A stretch of DNA of 64,000 nucleotides from Lepas anatifera. Its lineage: Eukaryota > Arthropoda > Thecostraca > Lepadidae. Under the pieces are notes generated by a model. That model searched no databases, was not told the DNA's origin, and worked only from the letters and a program-made list of their open reading frames with translations. The stretch spans positions 1,901,001 to 1,965,000 of the forward strand of contig JAOTON010000386.1 of the NCBI GenBank assembly GCA_034440635.1, given 5' to 3'. Every line of letters starts with the position of its first letter. Position 1 is the stretch's first letter. Below are positions 1-11,549 of the stretch, one piece after another. The translations under genes and the position numbers were made by a program.

Positions 1-1133
1 CAAGGTTGACCTCCCCAACCGCGGCGCGGCACCAACGACACAACTGGAAACCTAGCCGCCCGCTGGGTAATCCCTGACCAAAAGGCGCCGCTTTCACCCG
101 ACCTGACCGCCGACTTAGCAGACAGAATTGGTATGTGCAGGTGTGAGGCAGGCTGATGGATGTCTAACTGGAGGCACTGGCTCTGTTCTTCTCGAAGGTC
201 TCCGTGTTCCGACCGTTACTGCACTGTATAATCACTCGCACGGTGGTCTGAATGTATTTGCCTCTGGGTGCGCGAGCTGTGCCTGCCCGCTGGTCGTCTC
301 CAGAAAATGCGTGCACACGCCGAGCGAACGAGAGAGAGAACCAGCGGGCACCACAGCTCAGGGCAGACTGATGCTGCCGGGGGCATGCCTCGCAGAGGAC
401 ATCTCCTTGCCCTCCGGCAACATCTACCGAGACACAATAGCCTTCCGGCGCGTCACCGGCCGGTCGGCCACACATACATCACGCTGACACACACACGCAG
501 TTTCAGCGCTGGCGGGCCACAGACCAGCTATTCCAACAAAGAACAGCATTCCAAAGTCGATTGCTAATGTCGAAGGGTTGGATGCCCCCACCCAGGCCAC
601 AAATACAGGTGCTCGCTCCGCTGCCGCCGCCGTCACATCCGTCACCCAGCTCTGACGGCACTCTGTCTGCCGCCCATTGTTGCTGGAGTTCCGGCCAGGT
701 CCTAACCACATTCCTCGCGGCCCCATGGCTGTACTGCGGTAGCCACGGGGAGCCGAGGCAATCATGTGGCAGGGCGATGCCGTTACCTGGCTGGGCCGAC
801 GCAGCGGGGGGGGGCGACGGCGACGCCTCACTTCCCAGAAGAGGGTGGTTCTCACGGGCCCCTTCAAATTCGGCCTGCACACCACGGCAGGGGCGACAAA
901 TCTTAACCGGTGCCGCCGCCAGCGTGGGTGGCCCGGCTGCCATGGTGGCAGCGACTCCGACTGCTCAGAGCCTGAGGACCCCGGTAGAGCGCGCACCCCC
1001 TCCTCCGCAACAATGCGGCTATCGCGCACGCCGACCAGCACCAGCAGCCACTGGAATGGTGACCGGCCGGACACGGCGGCGGAGACGAGCTGATAGGGGC
1101 CACAATGATTGCATGCATGCTATTTGTCGGTGA
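1..1133. other. GC- and CpG-rich stretch with overlapping open frames, unassigned
   Basis: This is the most GC-rich non-repeat stretch of the window. Open frames occur on both strands (plus 561-1133, 190 codons; plus 764-1093, 109 codons; minus 424-1074, 216 codons), as expected where stop codons are rare. The plus frame ending at 1093 finishes in a Ser/Asp/Thr-rich tail that could be genuine. A possible splice donor (GTATGT) lies at 131-136 after an open stretch that could be an exon end. I recognise no domain. It could be a 5' exon with CpG island or an old GC-rich repeat; the sequence does not decide between them. Confidence 0.2.
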
Positions 1134-1188
1134 CATGCCCTTTACATTTTCTCAAATTAATAATTTTGTTTTGCTTCTTTCATGCACT

Positions 1189-1860
1189 TTGAAGGGAATG
1201 TGGCACCTTGGTCGAACCCTGGAATTTAGTGTAATTAGGGGAGCTTTAAGCCTAAAATCATGGAAGCGTCGATGATTTCTCTGAAAAAATGTACAATAAG
1301 CTCAATATTTTAATTTTAAAATGCTCCTCTAGGGAAATAAATAAATATCTGCCTGTGGATGATGTCATGATCGACAACCATACGCGTCGGAAAGGGGGCC
1401 AGGGGGCCTCCCCCACTTTCTGGCCAAAATTTCCTGATCTCAGTCAACATGAGAGAAAGCCGGACATTCTTTTATCCAGCCGCTGCGGAAGGCAACGAGG
1501 AGCCCAAATTCGAACGTTTGTGGTCCTGATGTTGAAGTTTTTAGTCGCATCAGGTTGAAGTTTGGCTGCCCCCCACTTTTCTGCTTATGCTGACAACCAC
1601 TACCATATTCAATACGATTAAAGGGCTTCGATTGGCTGATACAGTGACGTTGGCATATGTCGTCACACCAACAGCCATGACAACAGTGGCCTGCTGCTAA
1701 GGGTACACGTAGGGTGCATTTCAAGCAGTTTTTAGCTTTTCTCTACGGAAATGTTGACTTTCAAGACAAATGATATACACAGTGCCGGGTTTTCCGGCAT
1801 GCTTTACGATCTGGCTATCTCAGTTAAAATCACTTTATAAAGATGTCACATTCACTTTAA
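1189..1860 (+). mobile_element. Family F TTAA-type non-autonomous element, copy 1
   Basis: The left end reads TTGA then AGGGAATGTGGCACCTTGG. The right end is its degenerate inverted copy (GATGTCACATTCACTT) followed by TTAA at 1857-1860. The body matches the copies at 12759, 17628 and 63279, including the block with GATTGGCTGAT and a CRE-like GTGACGT. It encodes no transposase. A smaller element (1381-1591) sits inside it. The TTAA flank suggests piggyBac-type mobilisation, which is inference from the target site only. Confidence 0.75.
1381..1591 (+). mobile_element. Small hAT-like element inserted in family F copy 1
   Basis: A 211-bp insertion interrupts the F element, whose sequence continues on both sides. 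It is flanked by an exact 8-bp direct repeat GACAACCA (1373-1380 and 1592-1599), the duplication length of hAT elements. Its ends are imperfect inverted repeats (TACGCGTCGGAAAGG against AGCATAAGCAGAAAAG). A related copy in the opposite orientation lies near 13663-13940. Confidence 0.7.
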
Positions 1861-2708
1861 TGTTCGTATTACTACTGACATGGAATTAGCAGACGTAGTC
1901 TCCACACCACCATTAAAATCTCGTAAAAAGGTTGAAGAACATGAGCAGGCGAGGAAACCAGCTCACACCTGTCGCCAACCAAATGTCGAACACCGAAAGC
2001 TGTCCACTCACGATGTGAATAATGGTACATCAATTCTAAAACAGCTAGGCAATCATATCCATAAAATTGTAATGGGGCTTAGTGAAGATCGGACTTTGCG
2101 TAATACTCCCACCGTTGCAGAGGCTGTCAAGGACACTGCAAAGCAGCACTGAAGAAAAACAAAAAATAAAAAAATAGTGCTGGGCAGCGCCGCCGTACTT
2201 GCTTTTCTTGTTACCTGGTCTTCTTCATCAAATTCTGAGGACATTTTACGTCTGGGCCATATCAAGTTAAGTCACCAGTCCAGGTCAAGCGACCTGGACT
2301 GGACTGCTAAACAAGTATTTCGAGGTCCAGCAGTAAGAGTTGACTTAATCATTCGATTTAAGATTCACTCGACATAATAAGGTCCAATAAAATCAATTTG
2401 TGGTAACTGGGTTTTCGCTATCCAAAGTGTGGGGTCAGGTCCTGATCATTACCTCTCCACTGAAAAACACTGAGATATTAAAACCGGACCAGATCACCTG
2501 TACTTTTAGGAGAGCTGTTTTCGGTACTCGCGGTACAATGCTTCGGGCCAATTTCTGTTTGCAGTATCACAATTTAAACATATCTCAGCACATACTCTTG
2601 CAATATAAATTTGCAAAAGCACATTTTGAACAAAAATACATGGACAGGAAACTTCCAGAATTTCGACGGACAATGCACCGATCCCTACTCAAGAATTTCT
2701 CTGCCGGC
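1861..2708. other. No recognised feature
   Basis: Two plus-strand open frames occur (1880-2152, 90 codons; 2400-2729, 109 codons). Neither shows a domain I recognise. The first is followed by an A-rich run near 2153-2177. The second overlaps the tail of the minus-strand protease relic and is probably fortuitous. Confidence 0.3.
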
Positions 2709-3338
2709 TTAGAAGAGCATGTACGCTGATGCCTCCTTCACTTTCGCAGCGGGCACTTCCTTGACAGAGGCATCGTTCATTTATTACCAAGGTGCCGCCT
2801 GTTGATTCAAGCAGAAGGCAGTGTAGTGGTTGGTCTGGGCGCTGCCATGGTGTTCTATCACGGCATACAGTTCATGCCCAGGGGCGCCGGAGATCGGCTG
2901 GGACCCGAGAGCTACCGGGCTGGGGTCGAGGTCGCTGAGAGGGAAACATGAATGAGTGGGTGTTGTGTGCAGCGTGGTGCCGCTGTAGGCAAACCACTTG
3001 CTGTGCATAATCATCTCGGTTGGCAGTCGACCTTTTTGGCGTGTCAGACTTTTGAGTCTATCGGGCTTCTACTGACGGTTTGAGCATGTCCAGTCTGGAA
3101 TGATATCCCCCTGTATGTTGTGCTGGAGGCGAGGGTAGAGGCTGGTCGGTGAAGATGGCCCTTGACTTGAGGCCAGCGGGAAAGACAGAAGAATAAAGTT
3201 CTCAAACTTGGGAGATTTATTGCTGCAAGCAGTGCAAAGCCGAACAGACATGTTAACTGTAGAAAAGCCTAGGTGTGATTTGGTAGTTATGTTCACAGAA
3301 CAGATTCCAGGCACGACATGCGGCCGCATGATCCATAA
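2709..3338 (-). pseudogene. Relic of a ubiquitin-specific protease (USP), C-terminal half of the catalytic domain
   Basis: On the minus strand one frame runs from about 3338 to 2709 without a frameshift. It keeps the order of landmarks of USP-family deubiquitinases. These are a zinc-ribbon-like CTAC followed by an SFPLAS stretch (around 3260-3170); RLPTEMIMHSKWF (3029-2991), matching the family pattern LPxxLxIHLKRF; YSGTTL and FPLSDLD; then HELYAVIEHHG and NHYTAF, the box with the catalytic His (about 2876-2810); and finally MNDASV and AYMLF at the end. Four in-frame stops break it: TAG at 3071-3069, TAA at 2786-2784 and 2783-2781, and TAA at 2711-2709 where the family usually ends in Phe-Tyr. 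The N-terminal Cys box is not found. No intron is visible over about 200 codons, so a retrocopy is possible. Closest in style to USP20/33 or USP36/42 by memory only. A hAT-like repeat begins just upstream at 3343. Confidence 0.72.
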
Positions 3339-3342
3339 AGTA

Positions 3343-3541
3343 TTATGGGCGCCGAAAGCGGGGGGACGGGGGACGCGTCCCCCCTGTTGGCCAACCAGGG
3401 GGGTGACGTCCCCCCAAACATTTTGGGGTCAATCGTCATTAATGCTGTCAGGTACCGAATATGCTCAAATTCGCCTCCCCCGGTCAGCACTAGCCCGGGT
3501 CCGTCCCCCCTGCGAAAATTCTGTGGTGGCGCCCCTGTCAA
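3343..3541 (-). mobile_element. Short GC-rich repeat K, copy 1 (hAT-like)
   Basis: This segment is the inverted counterpart of 45541-45740. Both contain GGCGCCGAAAGCGG at one end, GGTGGCGCCCCTG or CAGGGGCGCTGCC at the other, and in between GGTCAGCAC, CCCGGGTCCG, a short block around AATTTTGGGG and a small GC palindrome around GACGTCCCCC. It is about 200 bp and non-coding. The CAGGGGCG-type end suggests hAT, but I could not identify a clean target duplication. Confidence 0.6.
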
Positions 3542-4383
3542 GGGTTGTTACTGGTCTTACCACGGGAGGGGCAGCATTCAGGACCTCATGCAGATTGCGT
3601 GGAAGTGTTTGCAACATATGAATACCCATCGGTTGATATCATCGTCTTCTAAAGTGGACGGAACAAGTGTGAGGGCCGGGGTGTTATCTGAATGTGATCC
3701 ATCGACGAATATGCTGAGAGAGCTGTGCTGTTAGCCATTGTTGCGTGGCGTCGCATTGGAGATATGCCGTATTGTTTTGTTGTCACCTCTCTTGGAAGTT
3801 CATTGGTTCTCGCGTTCTCTTCCCCGAGGATCGGTGGGCCCTGGCAGTCGATGGCACTGATGCGGCGTTCCTCCGTATAATTGTTATCGACCGCCGTTGT
3901 CGTAGCCAGGGCGACTCGCGCTTGTCGCCCGATATGTTTGTCAAGCGCACTGCAAGGCTTTCAACGAAGGTCTTCATGGCCAGGCCACAGACTCTGCCAG
4001 TCTGAAACGCAACAGGTTCGAATTGGAACCGCCCCACGATATCCGCATATTCCTCCCTCCGTACTCTGCCCTTCGCGTTGGGGTTCCGCCATCTGCCGCT
4101 GCCTCTCCGGTGTTTGTTAAGCGTAGGTGTTTATACGCATCTGGCCTCCAACACCAGGCTCTTACCATGCGAAAACGGGTGTATGACCATTCTGCTCTCT
4201 CATGTGACATGGACATGAATTTGAACAAACCTAAACTTGGAAATTGAATTTGAAAAGCCAAGAAAAATTCAAATTGAAATAGACTTTGCTAATTTAGCTC
4301 GATAGCGTCGCAGGTAATTGAGAAAGAGCGTTGCTTCTGACATCGTGTTTGGCGTGCCCTTGTGGTTAGAATTATGTATGTAC
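3542..4383. other. No recognised feature
   Basis: Open frames of 70-95 codons lie on both strands (for example plus 3745-4005, minus 3783-4037, minus 3974-4261) with no recognisable domain. This is where the N-terminal half of the USP relic would lie if it continued past the repeat at 3343, but I find no Cys-box signature on the minus strand. Confidence 0.3.
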
Positions 4384-4425
4384 ATTATGACGTGTGATGA
4401 CACCAGTGTCATCACACGTCATAAT
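4384..4425. repeat. Perfect 20-bp-arm palindrome with CRE-like sites
   Basis: ATTATGACGTGTGATGACAC is followed by CA and then its exact inverted complement, giving a 42-nt near-continuous palindrome. Each arm contains TGACGTGT, a CRE-like motif. The neighbouring CATCACACGTCA (4429-4440) repeats part of the arm. Confidence 0.85.
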
Positions 4426-5283
4426 CCCATCACACGTCAATGCAAAAGTAATATTAAACATACTTTCTTTATAATTATTTGGTAATGAGTATAAGTAATG
4501 AGTGATCTGACGGCCATCATTGCAGGTGAATGAATGTGTTTGTACAGGATAACGTCAGTGTCAGTGTTGAAGTCATCTCAGTGTATTCCCTTATTCTTCA
4601 ATGGTTATTCAAGGCACCAGGAGTGTGGAATTACATCTATTTGTGGATGCCCGACCACCTCCAATGAACCTTGGAAACAGAAGTAAAAGTAATCAAACAT
4701 CCTTCGAATATTAAATAAATGTATAAAATGCCCCCTTTTTCATTTCAAATACTTCTTCTTGGTTCACTTTAGCTCAACCGACCTGTGAAAGGGCTAAACA
4801 CATGATACATTTTGCTATTTATTTTCACGTAGTGGCTCTCGATATTGCTTCAAATTTTCCCACTCCTAATCATTAAAAGAACACCAATCAAAAGCCTTTC
4901 GAAGTGGCGTTTGAACTGGGATCCGTGTCAGCTATGAAATGATCACCTTGTAAAAATATCATGAGGCAGCCTGTTCAAGTGACCAAGTCGAATTAGTTAC
5001 GATTTCAGGACATTTTTTTGCATATATGATGCATATATGAGCAGATTCAAATTACTTTTTGGGAATGAAAGCCTTTCAGACACGTTTGTTTACATTGCAT
5101 GAATCCTCTCAAACGTATGCTGTGCTGCACTGGGTCACCTTATATCGATACTATTTTTCCATCTCCGGGAACGATGTAATTGTGTGAGTTAGTGGTGCTC
5201 ATAGTATAAGTTATACTTGTTTCAATTATTGATAAAGTCGCGACATCTTTTTAAATTTTCGTTCAAGGCTAAAAGGCCCATTA
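4426..5283. other. No recognised feature
   Basis: AT-rich DNA with no long open frame and no match to the repeat families defined in this window. Confidence 0.4.
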
Positions 5284-6316
5284 TTAACCCGCGCCCCACC
5301 GGGGGTCCGGCGCCACCTTCGCCCCACCGGGGGGCCATCGATGGCCCCCTCTAACTCCGAAAATATGGGCGTTAGCGCAAATATGCAAAGTGCAATAGAA
5401 AGCTCGCGTGAATTCAGTAAGAAATTACTTCGCATGTTTTAGTGCTCAGGTCAATGGTTTGACCTCCAGAGGTCAAATTAGGTCAAGATCGGCTATTTTC
5501 ACTCAAATATGCAATGATTAAGCAAACTGGGCATAACTCTTATGTCATTAGAGCTATTGAGGCCTGGTAAAGTACATTTGATAGAAAATTGCCAGTACTT
5601 TTTCCGCTATGTGGAACGTAAAGACCTCCCGCCAGTGGTTTGACCGCCAGAGGTCACCTCGTGACCTAATATGACCTGAGGTCACGAAAGGTCAAAAAGT
5701 GACCTTGCCGTATATCAAATGAAAGCCAGTGACCAGACAAACACGATGGTGTTTGTTTCACCGCTCTAGCTCAATTAGGTCAAAAGTTATTGTCAAAATA
5801 CTGTTTTTGACCTCTGGTGACCTTGAATGACATTGGAAAAGTCAAAGGGCAAATATGACCCCTGGGATCCGTGAAAGGGTGTCCAAAAACGTTGTTCTGA
5901 GCAGTCTGAGTATTTGCAATCATTTTTGTGGCTTTTATATCATGAAATAGCTTTTCCCCATGCTTTTCCAATGGGAGAGGTCGCCTGGTGACCTGACCTC
6001 AGGGCACGAAATCGAAAAATCCCGGATATACACCTTGTAGACCCTGGAGGGGTCATGAAGTGTAGGAAGTTTCAAATCGATCGACTTTGAAATGTAGCTC
6101 TTACAGAGCTCTAAAGGTGAAGTGAGGTGACCTTGGTTGACCTCGTCTGGTGACCTGACCTTGGGTGACCCGGGGTAAAAAATTTCAGGGATGATGGGAA
6201 AATGATGCAGTGAGAGGTAGAGCCCTCAACCGCGGTGCTGCGCCTCGTCGTTTTTCTGCTATCCCGGAAAAACCTTAGGGGGGCCATCGATGGCCCCCCG
6301 GTGGGGCGAGGGTTAA
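5284..6316 (+). mobile_element. Family A TTAA element, copy 1 (complete)
   Basis: TTAA at 5284-5287 and 6313-6316 bounds a 1.03-kb element. The left end is CCCGCGCCCCACCGGG, repeated about 35 bp inward as TTCGCCCCACCGGG. The right end is CCGGTGGGGCGAGGG. Just inside both ends lies the palindrome GGCCATCGATGGCC within runs of G and C. The interior holds many GGTCA and TGACC motifs. There is no coding capacity. I define this orientation, with the doubled end on the left, as plus. TTAA target use points to piggyBac-type transposition in trans. Confidence 0.85.
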
Positions 6317-6639
6317 TAAGTTCATTTGCTTTCGTCTCCCTCGAAACAATTGATCCTTTTCTATCACATTTAATGGCTGCTATTTTTATTTTTATAAATA
6401 TTTTCCAAGATGTTGCCAGTTCAGTTTTAGGAGTAGGTGTCTCACTAGAGTCATCAAGGGAATTTTACGGATACCCCGACCCCACCACCCAAACGAGCAA
6501 CTCCCACGATGAAGTGTTAATCAAGGAACCACCAAAGTTGAATGTCCCACAAGGCATAACGACGACCGTCTACCTCAGGTCACCCCCTCACCAGTCAGTT
6601 GCCAGCTGGCCTTCAGTATTAACGGTACCTACCACCTCC

Positions 6640-6786
6640 CAGTTGCCTTAATTATTTTTCCAGAAGTTGCAAAATGTTGTGTGAGAGGTAGATGGAGTGC
6701 GGTGGCGCTGCGCGAAGGTGTTTTTTTATTACCTGTAGAGACCTGAGGAGGCCGGTTGCCCACCCCCTCGTGTGGGTGCGTGTTAA
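6640..6786. mobile_element. Right-end fragment of a TTAA element related to families A to C
   Basis: GAGAGGTAGATGGAGTGCGG followed by a GCGCTGCGCG block, a GGAGGCCGGTTGCCCACCCC segment and GTGTGGGTGCGTGTTAA (TTAA 6783-6786) resembles the right-end plan of families A to C. The left partner is not identified; sequence between 6317 and 6640 may belong to it. Confidence 0.4.
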
Positions 6787-7718
6787 TTGTCATACATTCT
6801 GACACTTGCACGATGAAAATTCCGTAAAGACATGCCATATGATTGCCAGCAACCGATTACAAAGGCAATCGCAATGTTTGCGGTGTTAAACATAAGGCTG
6901 TACTACCGCAGTGGTCAAAAACCGTCTACATACCTACCTTAGGTGCTAAATATTTGAAATTTATTGCAAGAACGCATTTTTTATTTTTTCTATCGAAATA
7001 TATTTTATGAAGACAAATTTTTGAGGTGTCTAAAAGGGCAATTTCAACTGCGAAAAGGTCAAGCTAGGCCAGAAAAGAAAAGTTCAAACAAATTCAAAGT
7101 CAAAATTTTTCAAATTTTGAAATTTTCTTTTTAAAAATAAAGTTTAGTTCAAGACGAGTTCAATGATATACAAAACGTGTTAATCAGGCTATGCGTTGTT
7201 GAATTATGCAGCATCAGAGATGAGTCTACAAGGTGACCTCTCGAAAATGCCTCGGGCTATAACTCGTTCACCATTGGTCGGAGGGGGCTAAGATTCTCAC
7301 AGGCGTGTTTCTGGCCCAAAACTACCCCGGAGACAAAGTTTCAGATTTTTCCTGGACATGGTGGTGTCAAATTGAAATACTTTTGGTCGTTTTGTCCTGG
7401 AATGCCCCACTGACATAATTTCAGATCAGGTCAATTTTAGGACTTGGCCTGACAAACTAATAAGATGCATCATTCGATCGGGCTTGACAAGCTGATTCCA
7501 GTGATGCTTATATATTTTCTACAGCTCAACGCCGTCAATCATCGGGACGCAAAACGTAAGTTTCCATTGTATACCTGTGAGAACAAGTTTTGGCCTCTAG
7601 TAACCGGAAAAGTGATCTGACCAAAATATTCCATGATATGTGAGGTAGATATCAAGACGGGGTAGCTACCTAACCCCCAGTACTAGGAAGGTGGTGTGGG
7701 TTCCCGCACTGGTACGTC
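6787..7718. other. No recognised feature
   Basis: AT-rich with several TCAAATT and GGTCA stretches. No open frame of interest. It could contain older unrecognised repeat debris. Confidence 0.35.
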
Positions 7719-8748
7719 TTAACCCGAGCCTCACCGGGTCCGGCACCACCTTCGCCCCACCGGGAGGGGCCATCGATGGCCCCCCCTCTAACTCCGAAAA
7801 TATGGGGGTTAGCGCAAATCTGCAAGATGCATTAGAAAGCTCGCGTGAATTCAGTAAGAAATTACTTCGTATGTTTAAGCGCTCAGGTCAATGGTTTGAC
7901 CTCCAGAGGTCAAGTTGGGTTAAGATCGGCTATTTTCACTCAAATATACAATGCTTAAGCAAACTGAGGATAACTCTTATACCATTAGAGATATTGAGAT
8001 CTGGTATAGTACATTTGATAGGAACATGGCAGACCTTTTCCGCTATGTGAAACGCAAAGACCTCCCACCAGTGGTTTGACCTCCAGAGGTCACCTCGTGA
8101 CCTAATATGGCCTGAGGTCACGAAAGGTCAGAAAGTGACCTTGCCGTATATCAAATGAAAGCCAGTGGTAAGACAAACACGATGGTGTTTGTTTCATTGC
8201 TCTAGCTCAATTAGGTCAAAAGTTATTGTCAAAATACTGCTTTTGACCCCTGGTGAGCTTGGATGACCTTGGAGAGGTCAAAGGGCAAATATGGCCCCTG
8301 GAATCCGTGAAAGGGTGTCTAAGAACGCTTTTCTGATAAAGCCGAGCATTTTTAATCGTTTTCGTGACTTTTAGATCATAAGACAGCTTTTCCCCATACT
8401 TTGTCAATGGGAGAGGTCACCTCGTGACATGACATCAGGTTACGAAATCTAAAAATCCTGGATATACACCTTGTAGACCCTGGGGGAGTCATGAAGTGTA
8501 GGAAGTTTCAAATCGATCGACTTCGAAATGTAGCTCTTATAGAGCTCAAAAGTTGAAGTGAGGTGACCTTGGTTGACCTCGCCTGGTGACCTGACCTTGG
8601 GTGACCCGGGGTAAAAGATTTCAGGGATGGTGGGAAAATGATGGGGTGAGAGGTAGAGCCCTCAACCGCGGTGCTGCGCCTCGTCGTTTTTCTGCTATCC
8701 CGGAAAAACCTTAGGGGGGCATAGATGGCCCGGTGGGGCGAGGGTTAA
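7719..8748 (+). mobile_element. Family A TTAA element, copy 2 (complete)
   Basis: TTAA at 7719-7722 and 8745-8748. It is collinear with copy 1 throughout. The right-end GGCCATCGATGGCC palindrome is degraded to GGGGCATAGATGGCCC, while the left one is intact. The open frames at 7691-8050 and 8216-8407 are chance frames within the repeat, since the same segments in other copies carry stops or frameshifts. Confidence 0.85.
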
Positions 8749-9016
8749 TATCTCATGTTGGTTTTCTGATGTGCAAAAATGACATTGTCCTGTCAAGTGC
8801 AGTGGATAAAATGTGGAAAAATTCCCGGGATTTTTTTAACCGCCTCTAAGTGAGAGAAAATATTGCATGTGAATCCACAGTCTAAATTGTCATATTTTCC
8901 TATCCACCTCATTCTTTCAGCTGTAAGGTCCGCGCGGGCACGTTTCGCGACGCTCTCTACCCCAGAACAATCACCGGCGTAACGTTTTAATTTATTTCAC
9001 CTGGTATCTTTATCGC

Positions 9017-9330
9017 ATGAAATGGATTAATTCTTGCAGCGTTTGGCTAGAGTGGGGTCATGAGCGCTGTTCGGATACCTGCCCCCAGGAGGGTGGGTGG
9101 GATGCGGGCCGGTGGTGGGCGACGGGGGCGGAGGTGACGGCTACAGCAGCGCTGCAGTCTCCGCACACCAGTGACGACGCCGACACCGGCCGGACAGCAC
9201 CAGCGTCGGCTCCGACGGGCAGCAGCAGCCCCAGCTTTCCGCCAGCCCCGCTGCTCCGGGAGGTGAACGCTGCACTGGAAGAAAGCTGCTCGGACAGGGA
9301 GGAAGCTGGGAGCGGAACACCGTAGAACGG
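9017..9330 (+). other. Candidate exon in GC-rich DNA with a strong donor
   Basis: An isolated GC-rich island has a 102-codon frame (9017-9325) ending in a Ala/Ser/Pro-rich stretch with LLREVNAALEE near the end. A consensus splice donor GTAAGC lies at 9331-9336, five bases after the frame stops. A pyrimidine tract with CAG (about 8908-8921) could be an acceptor upstream. No domain is recognised, and frames are also open on the minus strand, so coding is unproven. Confidence 0.2.
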
Positions 9331-9336
9331 GTAAGC

Positions 9337-11482
9337 ACACAGTGTGGTGTGAGAGGGATGATGACTCACGTGCCATCCCGCTAGCTATTGAGGTCAATGT
9401 CCTCCTTCGTCCTCATGCAGTTGACTGCAGCGGACGCTGGGGCTCAGAAATAAAAAAATATTTGGTGCAATAAATTATCACACCCAAGTCTTGCGCAGAT
9501 TTCAATGAATTATTTTTTGAGGTTCGAGTTGCTAAATCCGTTAGGTCTGGTCCAAGTCCAAATGGTCGATGGATGTCTTGTGATATGATTCTAGGATGTG
9601 TTCATCGAAAGGCCAAACTGACCTCTTGACCACTATTTCTTCGGAAAATTTGGCAGTTCTGTGATCTGCTGTGGCCTCAATGGCGATCTAAGTTCAAAAT
9701 AACTGGCATTACTCTCATTCACCCTACCGTTGGGTTTTCAAATCAAAACTTCTAGGTAGTTGTAGCACTACAAGACAGATAAATGACTGAGGATACGTTA
9801 TCATCAGATCTTAAACCACATGTGTTTTGAAAAAGATACATTTTATTCTAGAAACGTGTGGTGCGATTTTCCGCCCTCCAAAAATCTACTCATTTGAAAA
9901 AAACGGTTTATTTTTAAGCCCATTGTCTCTATTAGCACCATTGCCTAAGTTTTGATGTCCACTAAGGAGTTTAACTACGACAAAAACTGGGAGAACAATG
10001 AGACTGGCACGCTCTGACCCGGGAGTGACGTCCCAACTTGTTAACTTGACCTGCTTTGAACTTTTTAGATACATGGGTTATCAAATTGAGCATATGGCAG
10101 GTGTTGTAAGTACCTCGCTTCTAATCTGAATTAGCCCGAAACTGTTCTAAAAAATTAAGCTGGTCCGATTGAACCTTTGGTGCTGTGCCGGACTTAATAC
10201 GTAATTAGCATGGTTGATATTGAATGTTCCTAAAATATGCATAAAACGATAGAGAAATTAAGTGGTAATTGCTTAATTGATTAAAGGCCAAGTTTCCTGC
10301 CAAACCACCATCGATAACGTCATGACCACAATCTTAAGAACATGGGGACATTACCCATTGCTTCTTATCTGGTAGAATATACCGATTTTTGTCACCAGTT
10401 GACAATATGTTTAGAATTCAAGGTTTCGCTACACTATGACCAAGAATCTGTGATTTTACCTCTTGTATTATGCAGATTCTGATGAATATAAAATATAGGG
10501 CTGTGCCTGAAATATAGGGGATAAAATATATGGCTATAAAATGTATAGCGATGTGCCTGAATATAAGATTCGAGTGGATTAACTCCATTTTGCATCCAGG
10601 ATTCAAGGAGACAGGCCATTAAACATTTTTCAGCCTATAAGCATGCTCCTCGGCTCAGCACTGCGAAACCTATCAACGTTTAATTTTTGGTACAGCTTGC
10701 CAGCACATGGGCATATGTAAACTTGTCTTTTCACGTCTTCAACACAGTAACTTTGAACTCGACCAAAGGGTAATGTTTAACCGCATTCGTTTTAAAACTG
10801 AAAATGGAAATAGAAGACTTCGATGACAAGTCACACTTTCAGATCGTTAGCACCATACCAATCTATTTTAAGAAGCAAATTAATGTTGTTTCGGCATGTT
10901 TACAGGAAGACGGGAACGAGCTTCTAAACACGAAAAAATGATTTATCCCTTGATTGCTTGCAATTTAGATACGTACCATCATTTGAAATCAAATAATCAA
11001 AACGTTTTGTTACACTGCATTCTTTTGTTAATGACACGCAGAAAAGCAGTTGACGAGTGCACAGCTAGGTGCCGATTTTCGTTAGCATTTACCCACCTGT
11101 CTATAACCTGAGCTGCATTCCACTGCTCGTCACACTTTCTTCAAGCATGCAGGGTGGTATCGATTTAAGGGTGCAAATAAAACGGAAACCTAAAATAAAC
11201 AGATTTCCCATTGAAGCAAAATCGCTCAACTAAGAATGAAGAAAGGCTGGAAGTAAACATGACTCTATTCTCCGGCTTGTCTGACATTTGCATTTGTTGG
11301 CTGAAATTGATTATTAAAACATTTTTCCATGCTAAAATACGACAAATGACGGCGGCTGATTTTGTTATTTGCATTTTATTTTACATAATGTGGATAATTT
11401 GGGCCAGGAACTTTCTTTCACGGAAGTTAATGCAAACAGCATCTCAATTTCATGGATAAAATTCATTGATCTTTTCATTCAG
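9337..11482. other. No recognised feature
   Basis: Ordinary AT-rich non-coding DNA. Short frames (about 60-80 codons) occur at chance level. A loose internal repetition of TATAGGGCTGTGCCTGAA-like phrases occurs around 10490-10570. Confidence 0.35.
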
Positions 11483-11547
11483 GTGCAACTCTCTGCCGAG
11501 TCTGGTGTTACAGAGCGGACCCCCAGCGCCCCGAGGTCTCTCTCCAC
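11483..11547 (+). CDS. Possible single exon ending a fibronectin type III domain
   Basis: A pyrimidine-rich acceptor (CTTTTCATTCAG ending at 11482) precedes 65 bases that read VQLSAESGVTERTPSAPRS and then Leu-Ser-Thr. A GTATGA donor follows at 11548. The sequence resembles the last strand and linker of FN3 domains (hydrophobic, AES/G, P-S-P, then a Thr before the intron). The middle of the domain is not found nearby, and a 65-base match can arise by chance. Treat it as a lead, not a gene. Confidence 0.2.
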
Positions 11548-11549
11548 GT

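Noticed and set aside
2400..2729. 109-codon plus frame with a loose resemblance to retroelement RT around FRRAVFGT
   Set aside because: Only a handful of residues fit, no catalytic motif follows, and the 3' end overlaps the minus-strand USP relic.
11369..11470. First strands of an FN3 domain (ELSFTEVNANSISISW) upstream of the candidate exon at 11483
   Set aside because: The central part of the domain is missing between the two and no donor follows the tryptophan; the resemblance is likely chance.
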